The notes below the pieces were generated by a model. It was not told where the DNA came from and made no database searches. It was given only the letters and a program-made list of their open reading frames with translations. A program made the position numbers and the translations under genes. Shown piece by piece: positions 7,363-14,848 of a DNA stretch of 16,682 bases. How positions within the stretch are numbered: the stretch's first letter is position 1; each line of letters starts with the position of its first letter. The stretch covers positions 1 to 16,682 of the forward strand of contig NZ_CAMLGT010000049.1 in NCBI RefSeq assembly GCF_946479605.1. The letters run 5' to 3'. Source of the DNA: an uncultured Lacibacter sp. (GTDB taxonomy: Bacteria > Bacteroidota > Bacteroidia > Chitinophagales > Chitinophagaceae).

Positions 7363-9318
7363 TTACTTAGCAGTCTTTCCAAATGCATCCAAACCACACT
7401 CCAGCCATTGCTTAAACTCCGATGCACTTGGTGTATATGCTTTTGTTTTGGTTAAGGCAGTTTCATCTAACCCTATAATTGCATACTGCGGTTGAGCTAC
7501 TGCATCAAAATTTTCGCTTTGGAACGTGGCCCATTTATCACCAACAGTTATTATTTCTTTCCTGCCACCGGTTTTAGTTGTAAATGTTTGCTGCTGTGCA
7601 GCAGGTAACACTTTCCGCTCATCCACATAGAGCGATACGACAACAAATTTATTCTTCATCAAGTCAAGCACTTCCGGATCGGTCCACACATTTTCTTCCA
7701 TTCTACGGCAATTCACACAAGCCCAACCGGTAAAATCAATCAGCAATGGTTTGTTTTCTTTTCTTGCCAGTGCCAATGCTTCTTCATAATCACGCAGAGG
7801 TTCTAATGAGTTTTCGCAATTCACCGGATGTTTATAAACACTATAACAAAGTGGTGGTGGAAATCCACTGATCAACGTAAGGTTCGCAGCTTTTGTATTG
7901 GTTACACCGGGCATCAGGTAAATGGTAGCGGTAGCAAACAGGGCGATAAACGTCCAGCGTACGCCACCAATTTTTACCTTCTTATCATCATGCGGAAATT
8001 TGATAAATCCGAGAAGATAAAGAACAATAAGTACTCCTATTACTACCCATATACCAATAAATATTTCACGAGGCAACAGGTGCCATTGCTTTACCAAGTC
8101 TGCATTGCTTAAGAACTTCACCGCCATTGCCAGCTCCAGGAAACCCAGTACCACTTTCACTGTATTTAACCAACCACCACTTTTTGGCAATGATTGCAAC
8201 CAGTTAGGAAACATGGCAAACAATGCAAATGGTAAAGCAAGACCTAAACCAAAACCGCCCATTCCAAATGTGAGTTGAATGGCACCACCGTCTTTTGTAA
8301 GTGCGCCTGCCAGCAATGAGCCAAGAATAGGACCTGTACAGGAGAACGAAACAATAGCCAGCGTAAGCGCCATAAAGAAAATGCCAAGCATACTTCCAAC
8401 ACTTGCTTTCGAATCGGCCCTGTTGGCAAAATTGCCCGGCAGTGTTATTTCAAAATAGCCAAAAAACGAAATGGCAAACACCACAAAAATGATAAAGAAA
8501 ATAATGTTGAGCCAAACATTGGTTGAAATGTTATTGAGTATTTCCGGATCGGTTTGGTCGAGTAAATGAAACGGTAAACTCAACAATATATAGATGAGGA
8601 AGATAAAAAAACCATAGAGCAATGCATTGCGGATGCCTTTGCCCCTGCTGCCACTTCGCTTTGTAAAAAACGAAACCGTTAACGGTATCAACGGAAACAC
8701 ACAGGGCGTCAGCAATGCAATAAAACCGCCAATTAAGCCCAGCAGAAAAATACCCCACAGGCTTTTTCCTTCGGTTCCTTCATCGCCGCAATTATTTACA
8801 GGATTATCAATATCAATACTATTGATCTTAATGCGTGCCGTTTGCGACACACCGCCTTCCATTTTTACATCAAACGAAAATTCCTGCGCAGGTAAAAATT
8901 CATCAACACCACCTGTTGAAAACAACAGTGTTCCCTTTAACTGGGCGGGCACTACTCCGGTGAGTTTTATTTTTTGCGACAGCAGCACTTCTTCTTTTGC
9001 AATAAGGACATGTTTGTTATCGAAGATGGGATCGGCAAATGAACTGCTGCCAAGCTTTATCTGCATAAATCCATCATTCACAATGGAGCTGTCTGTAAAC
9101 CGTACAGCAATGGAATCAAGCCCTTCCGCATCTTTGGTAAACAGGTACAGAAATTTCCCCGGCTTTATCCTGCCTTTGAACTGCAGTTCATATTCTGCAG
9201 TACCTGTTTTTTTACTACTTGCTTCCCATTGCACAAAAGAAGAATCCTGCGCTGTTGCAACCTGTAAAAAGAATAATGAAATAAAAGAGAATAGAAAAGA
9301 ACGTAGAAATAATTGCAT
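7363..9318 (-). CDS. dsbD: Thiol:disulfide interchange protein DsbD
   Basis: A 651-aa inner-membrane electron carrier that passes reducing power from cytoplasmic thioredoxin to periplasmic thiol partners. Order: signal peptide (about 1-23), an N-terminal beta-sandwich alpha-like domain (24-155), an eight-helix transmembrane core (about 187-470) and a C-terminal thioredoxin domain (about 505-645). Redox cysteines of the core are present: C206 in TPCVFPLIPLTV and C327 in SFSCTGPILG. The thioredoxin motif is CVNC (C534/C537) in DFTGWACVNCRRMEENVW. Unusually, the N-terminal domain has no cysteines: the positions that align with the CxxxxC pair of the neighbouring domain protein are G136 and F141. 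An additional Cys pair (C491, C501) precedes the thioredoxin domain. It lies 53 bp downstream of the free-standing domain gene, with a hairpin between them. Confidence 0.93.
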   Translation of the reverse strand: MQLFLRSFLFSFISLFFLQVATAQDSSFVQWEASSKKTGTAEYELQFKGRIKPGKFLYLFTKDAEGLDSIAVRFTDSSIVNDGFMQIKLGSSSFADPIFDNKHVLIAKEEVLLSQKIKLTGVVPAQLKGTLLFSTGGVDEFLPAQEFSFDVKMEGGVSQTARIKINSIDIDNPVNNCGDEGTEGKSLWGIFLLGLIGGFIALLTPCVFPLIPLTVSFFTKRSGSRGKGIRNALLYGFFIFLIYILLSLPFHLLDQTDPEILNNISTNVWLNIIFFIIFVVFAISFFGYFEITLPGNFANRADSKASVGSMLGIFFMALTLAIVSFSCTGPILGSLLAGALTKDGGAIQLTFGMGGFGLGLALPFALFAMFPNWLQSLPKSGGWLNTVKVVLGFLELAMAVKFLSNADLVKQWHLLPREIFIGIWVVIGVLIVLYLLGFIKFPHDDKKVKIGGVRWTFIALFATATIYLMPGVTNTKAANLTLISGFPPPLCYSVYKHPVNCENSLEPLRDYEEALALARKENKPLLIDFTGWACVNCRRMEENVWTDPEVLDLMKNKFVVVSLYVDERKVLPAAQQQTFTTKTGGRKEIITVGDKWATFQSENFDAVAQPQYAIIGLDETALTKTKAYTPSASEFKQWLECGLDAFGKTAK

Positions 9319-9332
9319 GATAAACAGAGTTT

Positions 9333-9360
9333 AAAAAATCCCGTCTTTTACAAGACGGGA
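9333..9360 (-). terminator. Hairpin terminator or attenuator between the DsbD-domain gene and dsbD
   Basis: Read on the minus strand: TCCCGTCTT, loop GTAA, AAGACGGGA, then TTTTTT. The 9-bp stem is perfect and GC-rich with a T-tract, the form of an intrinsic terminator. The T-tract ends 14 nt before the dsbD start codon, so no promoter fits after it. dsbD must therefore rely on read-through or on a promoter inside the upstream gene. Confidence 0.8.
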
Positions 9361-9371
9361 CTCAAAATATT

Positions 9372-9830
9372 TTATCCTTCCAGCTTTACACTGAACTTCG
9401 ATTTATCGGGAGGAAGGCACTGTTTATCATCACATACCATAAACTCAACATCGCCTGTAACGGATGTTTTTACATTTGATTTTACGGTAACAACCTGTAT
9501 AAATTCTACTTTATTGGAATAAAAACGGGAACGTGATTGTGTGGCTTTATCAAACGCATCGGTTAGTTTGCCCACTTCTTTGGGTTTACCGCTAACAATG
9601 AGCAATGGATTTTTTGCAAACGTAATGGTGGTTGGCAGCGCAATCGCATCTTCGCTTTGAGTTTGACTATACAAGTGCCAGCCCGGCTGAATATTTGCCG
9701 TCATCCGCACTTCGTATTTTTTATCTGCTATTTTTTTTACTGTGTAATCCCATTTCACCTTGCTGCCGCTTTGTGCAAACAACGAAAGGGAAATAAATAA
9801 TAATCCAATTGTAGTTAGAAATTTTGTCAT
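9372..9830 (-). CDS. Periplasmic DsbD alpha-domain-like protein with CxxxxC redox pair
   Basis: A 152-aa exported protein: signal peptide MTKFLTTIGLLFISLSLFAQ, then a single DsbD N-terminal (alpha) type immunoglobulin-like domain. In E. coli DsbD this domain takes electrons from the C-terminal thioredoxin domain and hands them to DsbC, DsbG or CcmG. The sequence has VKWDYTVKKI..IQPGWHLYSQT near the start and a C-terminal MVCDDKQCLPPDK with C133/C138, matching the family's CxxxxCxPP active site. It is clearly homologous to residues 24-155 of the adjacent DsbD (VQWE, IKPGKFLY, LPAQEFSFDVKMEG), which lacks these cysteines. Probably this separate protein is the redox-active alpha partner of that DsbD. 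It is transcribed first, upstream of dsbD. Confidence 0.82.
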   Translation of the reverse strand: MTKFLTTIGLLFISLSLFAQSGSKVKWDYTVKKIADKKYEVRMTANIQPGWHLYSQTQSEDAIALPTTITFAKNPLLIVSGKPKEVGKLTDAFDKATQSRSRFYSNKVEFIQVVTVKSNVKTSVTGDVEFMVCDDKQCLPPDKSKFSVKLEG

Positions 9831-9858
9831 GATCTGCTTTTTTACCCGCTTTCAATTG

Positions 9859-9866
9859 CAAAGATG
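9859..9866 (-). promoter_or_regulatory. Candidate -7 box for the DsbD-domain gene
   Basis: On the minus strand CATCTTTG (followed by CA) differs from TAnnTTTG only at the first base. It lies 28 bp before the ATG. No clear TTTG -33 element is seen at the usual spacing. Confidence 0.3.
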
Positions 9867-9918
9867 CCTCCAAATCCCGTTACAGAAATGTCAGCCAGGT
9901 CACAAAACGAAATTTTAT

Positions 9919-9936
9919 CAAATCATTTACGATTTG
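9919..9936 (-). terminator. Weak hairpin downstream of purQ
   Basis: CAAATC-GTAAAT-GATTTG on the minus strand, followed by ATAAAATTTCGTTTTG. The stem is only 6 bp and AT-rich, so it is a possible but poor terminator for the membrane protein-purQ unit. Confidence 0.25.
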
Positions 9937-9944
9937 GGAAATGA

Positions 9945-10619
9945 TCAGATTGTCACAGCTGCATTGATTAACAGTGTGTTGAGGATAATACGTCCATCAG
10001 TATTGCCTAAAATTGTGCTGGTTGCACGCTCAGGGTGAGGCATCATACCAAACACATTCCCTTCTTTATTAGAAATACCCGCAATATTTCTGATAGCACC
10101 ATTGGGATTTGCTTCTGCTGTAATATTTCCCTGCCCATCTGAATAACGGTAGATCACCTGGCCATTTGTTTCCAAAGCATCCAGCGTTTTTTCATCAGCA
10201 AAATAACGTCCTTCGCCATGTGCAATCGGGATTTTAAGGCCCGAACCGCCAGCACCAGTAAGGTAAATATTTTTACAGATGAACTTTTGATTGGCATTAC
10301 GCAGCAAAGCACCTGGTAAAAGATGGCTTTCGCACAAAATCTGGAAACCGTTACAAACACCCAGCACTTTTCCGCCTTTGTTGGCGAAAGCAATCACACT
10401 TTCCATCATTGGACTGAAACGTGCAATAGCACCGCAGCGTAAATAATCACCGTAAGAAAAACCGCCGGGAAGCACAATACAGTCTTCAGTTGAAAACATG
10501 CTGAGGTCTTTGTCTTTATGCCAAAGCATGATCACCTCCTGATTCAAATCATGTTGCAGGGAGTCCTGCATATCTCTGTCGCAATTACTGCCGGGGAAAA
10601 CAACAATACCAAATTTCAT
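9945..10619 (-). CDS. purQ: Phosphoribosylformylglycinamidine synthase subunit PurQ
   Basis: Glutaminase subunit of FGAM synthase, the fourth step of purine synthesis; it releases ammonia from glutamine and channels it to PurL. The 224-aa length is that of the stand-alone PurQ found with small PurL and PurS. Class I glutamine amidotransferase features: FPGSNCDRD at the start, [17 protein letters not shown], nucleophile C89 in GVCNGFQIL, and H195/E197 in MMPHPERA completing the triad. Start chosen at the ATG at 10617-10619 ([10 protein letters not shown]), the conserved N-terminus; an in-frame ATG at 10694 would add 25 residues that overlap the upstream gene and match nothing. It follows the membrane protein gene by 38 bp, with a -7-like box in that gap. 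The partner genes purL and purS are not in the window. Confidence 0.96.
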   Translation of the reverse strand: MKFGIVVFPGSNCDRDMQDSLQHDLNQEVIMLWHKDKDLSMFSTEDCIVLPGGFSYGDYLRCGAIARFSPMMESVIAFANKGGKVLGVCNGFQILCESHLLPGALLRNANQKFICKNIYLTGAGGSGLKIPIAHGEGRYFADEKTLDALETNGQVIYRYSDGQGNITAEANPNGAIRNIAGISNKEGNVFGMMPHPERATSTILGNTDGRIILNTLLINAAVTI

Positions 10620-10635
10620 ATAAAAAAGGAAAGTG

Positions 10636-10643
10636 CAAAGGTA
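10636..10643 (-). promoter_or_regulatory. Candidate -7 box for purQ
   Basis: TACCTTTG (followed by CA) on the minus strand is a full match to the TAnnTTTG consensus, 16 bp before the purQ ATG, giving a leader of roughly 10 nt. The -33 position (CTGAGCA) is not a good match. purQ may thus have its own promoter besides read-through from the upstream gene. Confidence 0.4.
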
Positions 10644-10657
10644 AGGGTTGATGCCCA

Positions 10658-11647
10658 TTAGCTGCTCAGGTTCGCATAATTTGCTACCACCCAAATAAGG
10701 CTGAGCCAGAAAATAAGCTCAGGGAAAGTTTTCTTTTTAGGATAAAAATAGAAAGCTGCATGAAACAGACTTAATGGTACAGCTGCCAGCACCCAATGGG
10801 TAAGCCCCTGGAAACTGTTTACAAAAGGAATGAACAAGGCAATGATGAGATAAAAAATCATGAAATTCCAGCTCTTCCTTGTCTGTACTAACAAACGTGG
10901 AGAATATTGCCTGCTCATTAACAGCCCCACCAGTAACGGAAACAACACCAGACTAAAGGTTACCCAAAACTCCCAATTGAAGAGCACATCGGGCAATCGC
11001 AGGTATTGTGCCGGCACCACAGCTTCGGTCATATACCATTTATCCCACACAAAAAAGTAAACAAACAGGAAGTAAAAAGGTGTAAGGATGCCAAGTATGG
11101 CAATCAACCATTCCGTTAAATAAAACGGTCGGAACAGGAGAAGTGCTACAATCAGCAATAACAACAGGTATGCCGATGGGAAATAGAAAAATGAACAAAT
11201 TCCAAATCCGAAACCAATATTAAACAGGATAGTTTTGGGTTTAGGATGATTGTATAAACCCACCATCCTGGGCCATGCCCATACAAGAATAGTGTTAATG
11301 ATGAGTGCAGGCGATAACACATTCCACTCAGGAACAACGCTGGTAATAACCAGGTACGATAAGGCCAATAAATAATTAGGTGTAGAGAAAAGTTTCTGAT
11401 CATTTACAAGGCCGTTAAATGTAATGGCCTGCGTAAACAGCAAAACAAATGCAAGAATGGGATATAATACCGGGAATACTGTGCCGCTTTGCTTTAATGC
11501 TTTCAGTAATTCAATATAAAGAAACCCGTCTGTTACTTCCGGTTTGGGAATTACAGGCGTAATGAAATAGGGCAACTTAATAAGTACCCCTAAAAAAAAC
11601 AGGATAAGTACATTCAGCGGATTATTTCCAGAGAAAAAGCGGACCAC
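10658..11647 (-). CDS. Polytopic membrane protein, DUF6427-like
   Basis: A 329-aa integral membrane protein with many hydrophobic segments (about nine) covering nearly its whole length. The opening [19 protein letters not shown] followed by a KLPYFITP segment resembles DUF6427 proteins of Bacteroidota, whose function is unknown; the assignment is from memory of the family and moderate. The start is GTG at 11645-11647: an in-frame TGA two codons upstream rules out any extension, and no ATG lies near the N-terminus. Charged or aromatic loops ([22 protein letters not shown] in the middle) suggest extracytoplasmic loops of a transporter or glycan-related protein, but no catalytic motif is evident. 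It lies 38 bp upstream of purQ and may be co-transcribed with it. Confidence 0.75.
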   Translation of the reverse strand: MVRFFSGNNPLNVLILFFLGVLIKLPYFITPVIPKPEVTDGFLYIELLKALKQSGTVFPVLYPILAFVLLFTQAITFNGLVNDQKLFSTPNYLLALSYLVITSVVPEWNVLSPALIINTILVWAWPRMVGLYNHPKPKTILFNIGFGFGICSFFYFPSAYLLLLLIVALLLFRPFYLTEWLIAILGILTPFYFLFVYFFVWDKWYMTEAVVPAQYLRLPDVLFNWEFWVTFSLVLFPLLVGLLMSRQYSPRLLVQTRKSWNFMIFYLIIALFIPFVNSFQGLTHWVLAAVPLSLFHAAFYFYPKKKTFPELIFWLSLIWVVANYANLSS

Positions 11648-11668
11648 AGTTCAGTTTGATTTGCTTCG

Positions 11669-11701
11669 CAAACATTCACGAAAGAAATTCACTTCACCAA
11701 A
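11669..11701 (-). promoter_or_regulatory. Candidate promoter of the DUF6427-like gene
   Basis: On the minus strand TTTG (11701-11698), 21 nt, then AATGTTTG (11676-11669), one base off TAnnTTTG. The -33 element would lie in the T-tract of the preceding gene's terminator. A small perfect hairpin TTTGC-GAA-GCAAA (11660-11672) overlaps the -7 box. Confidence 0.3.
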
Positions 11702-11732
11702 AAAAATACCGGAGCAAAGCTTCCGGTATTTT
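11699..11732 (-). terminator. Intrinsic terminator of the Trp/Gly-rich exported protein gene
   Basis: Perfect 11-bp arms AAAATACCGGA and TCCGGTATTTT around an 8-nt loop. On the minus strand the stem runs into eight T residues in total. It lies 18 bp after the stop codon at 11751. Confidence 0.9.
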
Positions 11733-11750
11733 CTATTCCTGTTTGTTGAA

Positions 11751-13298
11751 CTAAAATTCTATTCGGGCAAAGCTGAATGAATTACGATAAAGACAGGGGA
11801 CGATCATTTCTCTTGAACTTACCTGTTTACCAAAGCGGATCATAAATTCATATCCCTTATCGAGGCTTTTTAATGGTGGTTCTTTATTGATGCGGCCGTT
11901 GGGGTCAAGTGATTGAGCATTCAGCATGGGTGACCTGCGGCTCCATTCGTTGTACAGGAATAATAATTCAGCACCACTGTTCATGATCTGGTAGCTGATC
12001 ATATTATCTGTATTATCATCAAACTGCGTTTTTGCCACCACATTATTCCATTGCATGTTTGCGTCTTTATCCAGTGAGATCACCATTACATTATCGGCAT
12101 AATATCTTGTTTGTTGTGCGCCACCCCAGCCGTACGGCGAATTCCAGCCACTTCCAAATCCACCCCAGCCCCAATTATTATAGGGGCTCCAGCCCCAATA
12201 ACTGCCGGGATAAAATGAGTTACCCCACATCCATGGATTATCCCAACGGTTAAAGTTACCACCACGTGAATTACCGTATGTGCTTTCACCTGTTATGAGC
12301 AACCCACCATCTTTCCGTACAATAAGATGTTTCAAAAAGTAATTATTAAACGCCATTCTTGCAGAGTTATCACCTTTGGCCATCGCCCTGAATTCGTCAT
12401 TGAATTCAATTGCTTTTTCTATATCAGTACCGGAAAGATCTTTATTAATCACAGCTGTAAACAGCCCGTCAATATTACCCCTTCTTGTTTTTGAATAAAG
12501 CGAAGTAAGAATATAACGTCCATTTAGATTGTCAACTTTAATCCTCAACTCATCAAGCAACACTTTATCCAGTGTAAGATCAAACCATTTAATTGAGTCA
12601 GCATATGCAGGGAGTACCACCAGCCTTGCCTTGCTGATATATTCTCTTGATGCGGGGCGAGCCACATGACTGAACAGGAAGTTTCCTTCATTATCAAGAT
12701 AAAAATCAGCAATGGCCTCTTTTGAATTTTCCAAGTGATAAGCAAACGACGCCCGGCGGATGGGCATCAGGTTATGACTAAGCAGCAATGTTTGAATGGT
12801 AAAATCATCCCGCTGTTTATTCTTCATCTTGAACACCATTATTTTCTGCTTATCATCACTGATGATGGTGCTGTAAATTTTGTTATCGCTGAAAATGCTG
12901 AGTTCTGTAGTATCAAGTTCAAGTGGTTCACCAATCTTTTTTCCGTTGCCATCAATCATCACACCCATGCAATAAACAATATTCTTTTTCTGGAACTGGT
13001 AAATGACCATGGAATGATCAGGGTGCGAAAACACATCTACATTAATTGCCCTGTCGGGAATAAAATCAAGCTCCACTTTGTCTTTTTGTTTCATCTCCGC
13101 ATCATACACAGAAACAAAATGACGGGTTCGGTTGTTCTTGTACACAAGGTAGTTTGAACCATACTTGCCCATTACTTCAAATTTGAGCTGCCGCAGGTCA
13201 TCACGATCAGGCTCGGAATAATAAATCCGTTGCGCATCAGCAAATGAAACTGTAAGAATAGCGGTAATGGCCAGAACTATCGTTTTCATGATCTTCAT
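11751..13298 (-). CDS. Exported protein of unknown function with Trp/Gly-rich insert
   Basis: A 515-aa protein I do not recognise as a named family. The N-terminus is a signal peptide (MKIMKTIVLAITAILTVSFADAQ; the start could also be M4). The body alternates short beta-strand-like segments with polar turns (HFVSVYDAEMKQKDKVELDF, MVIYQFQKKNIVYCMGVMIDGNGKK, FYLDNEGNFLFSHVA, KDGGLLITGEST), the look of a beta-propeller or other repeated beta sheet. Residues 342-393 are a low-complexity loop rich in Gly, Asn, Tyr and Trp, with nine tryptophans between 352 and 391, set between two such segments. No T9SS sorting domain and no lipobox, so a periplasmic or outer-membrane-associated place is inferred. 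Monocistronic, with a strong terminator and a divergent epimerase gene upstream. Confidence 0.75.
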   Translation of the reverse strand: MKIMKTIVLAITAILTVSFADAQRIYYSEPDRDDLRQLKFEVMGKYGSNYLVYKNNRTRHFVSVYDAEMKQKDKVELDFIPDRAINVDVFSHPDHSMVIYQFQKKNIVYCMGVMIDGNGKKIGEPLELDTTELSIFSDNKIYSTIISDDKQKIMVFKMKNKQRDDFTIQTLLLSHNLMPIRRASFAYHLENSKEAIADFYLDNEGNFLFSHVARPASREYISKARLVVLPAYADSIKWFDLTLDKVLLDELRIKVDNLNGRYILTSLYSKTRRGNIDGLFTAVINKDLSGTDIEKAIEFNDEFRAMAKGDNSARMAFNNYFLKHLIVRKDGGLLITGESTYGNSRGGNFNRWDNPWMWGNSFYPGSYWGWSPYNNWGWGGFGSGWNSPYGWGGAQQTRYYADNVMVISLDKDANMQWNNVVAKTQFDDNTDNMISYQIMNSGAELLFLYNEWSRRSPMLNAQSLDPNGRINKEPPLKSLDKGYEFMIRFGKQVSSREMIVPCLYRNSFSFARIEF

Positions 13299-13404
13299 AT
13301 CTGTCAGTGATTACTATTTAAAATTACGTTGAAAGCGAACATTTCGTATACAAGATGCAGTTAAAAATTAAATTGCACATATCTTACAAAAAACAAAACC
13401 ATCT

Positions 13405-14316
13405 ATGGCTACGGTTTGTATTACCGGGGGTACCGGGTTAATAGGCACTGCACTTACAAAACATTTATCCGCCAAAGGTCATGCCATTATCATTCTCTCA
13501 CGCTCAGTAAACAAAAATGCTGACGCATCTGTTACATATATGCGTTGGGATCCGGAAGCTGGTATTATTGACAGTAATGCCATATCGCAAGCCGATTATA
13601 TCATTCACCTTGCCGGTGCTGGTGTGGCTGATAAACGATGGACAAAAAAAAGAAAAGAGGAGATCAGAAACAGCCGCATAAATGCCAGCGCATTATTGGC
13701 AAAAGCGTTGAAAGAAACCGATAACCATGTGCAGGCAGTTATTAGTGCAAGCGGTATTGGCTGGTATGGCCCTGATAAAGAAAAAGCATTTATAGAAACC
13801 GACCCTGCGTACACCGATTTTCTTGGCAGCACCTGCAGCGATTGGGAAAACAGCATTGAACCTGTTACTCAACTTGGGAAGCGGTTGGTGAAACTGCGTA
13901 CCGGTATTGCTTTGAGTAATGATGGCGGCGCACTTGCTGAATTTAAAAAACCGCTTCGGTTTGGGTTGGCATCAGTGTTAGGAACCGGCAACCAGGTTGT
14001 AAGCTGGATACACATAACAGACCTCGTTCGCCTTTATGCATATGCCATGGAAAACAACCAGCTTAGCGGTGTGTTTAATGCAGTATCCCCTGAACCGGTA
14101 ACAAATAAAACACTCATTTTATCACTTGCTGAAAAAATGAGGGGGAAAGCATTTATTACCATCCCTGTTCCATCTGCTGTATTGAAACTTGTACTTGGAG
14201 AAATGAGTGTTGAAGTATTAAAAAGTGCAACAGTAAGTTCCGAAAAGATCAGGACTACCGGGTTTCAATTTCTGTATCCATCACTTACAGCTGCATTGAA
14301 TGAACTGACAGCTTAA
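13405..14316 (+). CDS. TIGR01777-family NAD(P)-dependent epimerase/SDR protein
   Basis: A 303-aa extended short-chain dehydrogenase-like protein. The Rossmann glycine motif GGTGLIG is at 8-14, followed by the family's DYIIHLAGAGVADKRWTKKRKEEIRNSRI (64-92) and SASGIGWYG (114-122), with Y121xxxK125 in YGPDK fitting the SDR catalytic pair. The C-terminus (IPVPSAVLKLVLGEMSVEVLKSATVSSEKIRTTGF) is the DUF1731 domain that marks the TIGR01777/YfcH group. The substrate of this widespread family is not established; it is related to plant SULA-type and NAD-sugar epimerase proteins. The start ATG at 13405 immediately precedes the first beta strand (TVCITGGTG). The stop codon overlaps the stop of the convergent gene at 14313-14316. 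Confidence 0.92.
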   Translation: MATVCITGGTGLIGTALTKHLSAKGHAIIILSRSVNKNADASVTYMRWDPEAGIIDSNAISQADYIIHLAGAGVADKRWTKKRKEEIRNSRINASALLAKALKETDNHVQAVISASGIGWYGPDKEKAFIETDPAYTDFLGSTCSDWENSIEPVTQLGKRLVKLRTGIALSNDGGALAEFKKPLRFGLASVLGTGNQVVSWIHITDLVRLYAYAMENNQLSGVFNAVSPEPVTNKTLILSLAEKMRGKAFITIPVPSAVLKLVLGEMSVEVLKSATVSSEKIRTTGFQFLYPSLTAALNELTA

Positions 14317-14846
14317 TTCTTATTCTTTTCTTCATTCGGTTTCATCACCGGTGCTTTTTGCGCAGGGATGACCAACTTTGGACTCAACTCAGGCAGTTTG
14401 GCTTTTGTTTCCTGCTGCCGGTAAAGCATCGCATCGGCAAAATACCATTTCTTCCCATCGTGCGATAAACCGATCAATGTGGTTTCAAAACTAACTGTAC
14501 CCATGATCGATTCAATAGTGGTTGTTTGCGGCAATGTGCATTGCATCACCCCTTTATATGTTTGCACTTCCGATGGATTGCCCATCAGTATCTGTTTTAC
14601 TTTGATACCAAATTGCTGACGGTATTTCTCTACTGAATCAAGCCCCTGTCTCATTTTCTCCTTCGATGTTTTGTCCAACACCAGTGAAGGATACATGTAT
14701 TTGCTATAGGCATCAAAATCCATAACAGCTAGCGCACGCCCCATATTCAACGCTTCGGTTTTAATAACTGTAGAAATATTTTGTGCCTGAGCAGCAGCAG
14801 TGCAAACCAGTACTGCAATAAACAGAGTTGTAACTTTTTTCATCAT
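14313..14846 (-). CDS. Small exported protein of unknown function, NTF2-like length
   Basis: A 177-aa exported protein with signal peptide MMKKVTTLFIAVLVCTAAAQA and probable cleavage before QN. The mature part begins with a helical stretch (VIKTEALNMGRALAVMDFDAYSKYMYP), continues with KEKMRQGLDSVEKYRQQFGIKVKQI and ends in beta-rich segments (SFETTLIGLSHDGKKWYFADA). This resembles the SnoaL/NTF2-like pattern, but that is only a suggestion. The tail after about residue 145 is Lys/Pro-rich. The start is taken as ATG at 14844-14846, 2 bp after the permease stop; a TTG at 14852 would add two residues and overlap the permease by 4 bp. Third gene of an operon after an ABC ATPase and permease, and probably translationally coupled to the permease. 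Confidence 0.75.
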   Translation of the reverse strand: MMKKVTTLFIAVLVCTAAAQAQNISTVIKTEALNMGRALAVMDFDAYSKYMYPSLVLDKTSKEKMRQGLDSVEKYRQQFGIKVKQILMGNPSEVQTYKGVMQCTLPQTTTIESIMGTVSFETTLIGLSHDGKKWYFADAMLYRQQETKAKLPELSPKLVIPAQKAPVMKPNEEKNKN

Positions 14847-14848
14847 AA

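Noticed and set aside
8627..9334. 235-codon plus-strand frame opposite dsbD
   Set aside because: The minus strand codes for a full DsbD with intact motifs; this translation has no domain or signal pattern.
10620..10694. Longer purQ starting at ATG 10694
   Set aside because: The 25 added residues overlap the end of the upstream gene and match nothing, while the shorter form begins with the conserved [10 protein letters not shown].
12032..12289. Low-complexity DNA opposite the Trp/Gly-rich insert as a CRISPR or tandem repeat array
   Set aside because: The repeats are short and irregular and follow codons for Gly, Trp, Asn and Tyr; there are no regular spacers or repeats of 20 bp or more.
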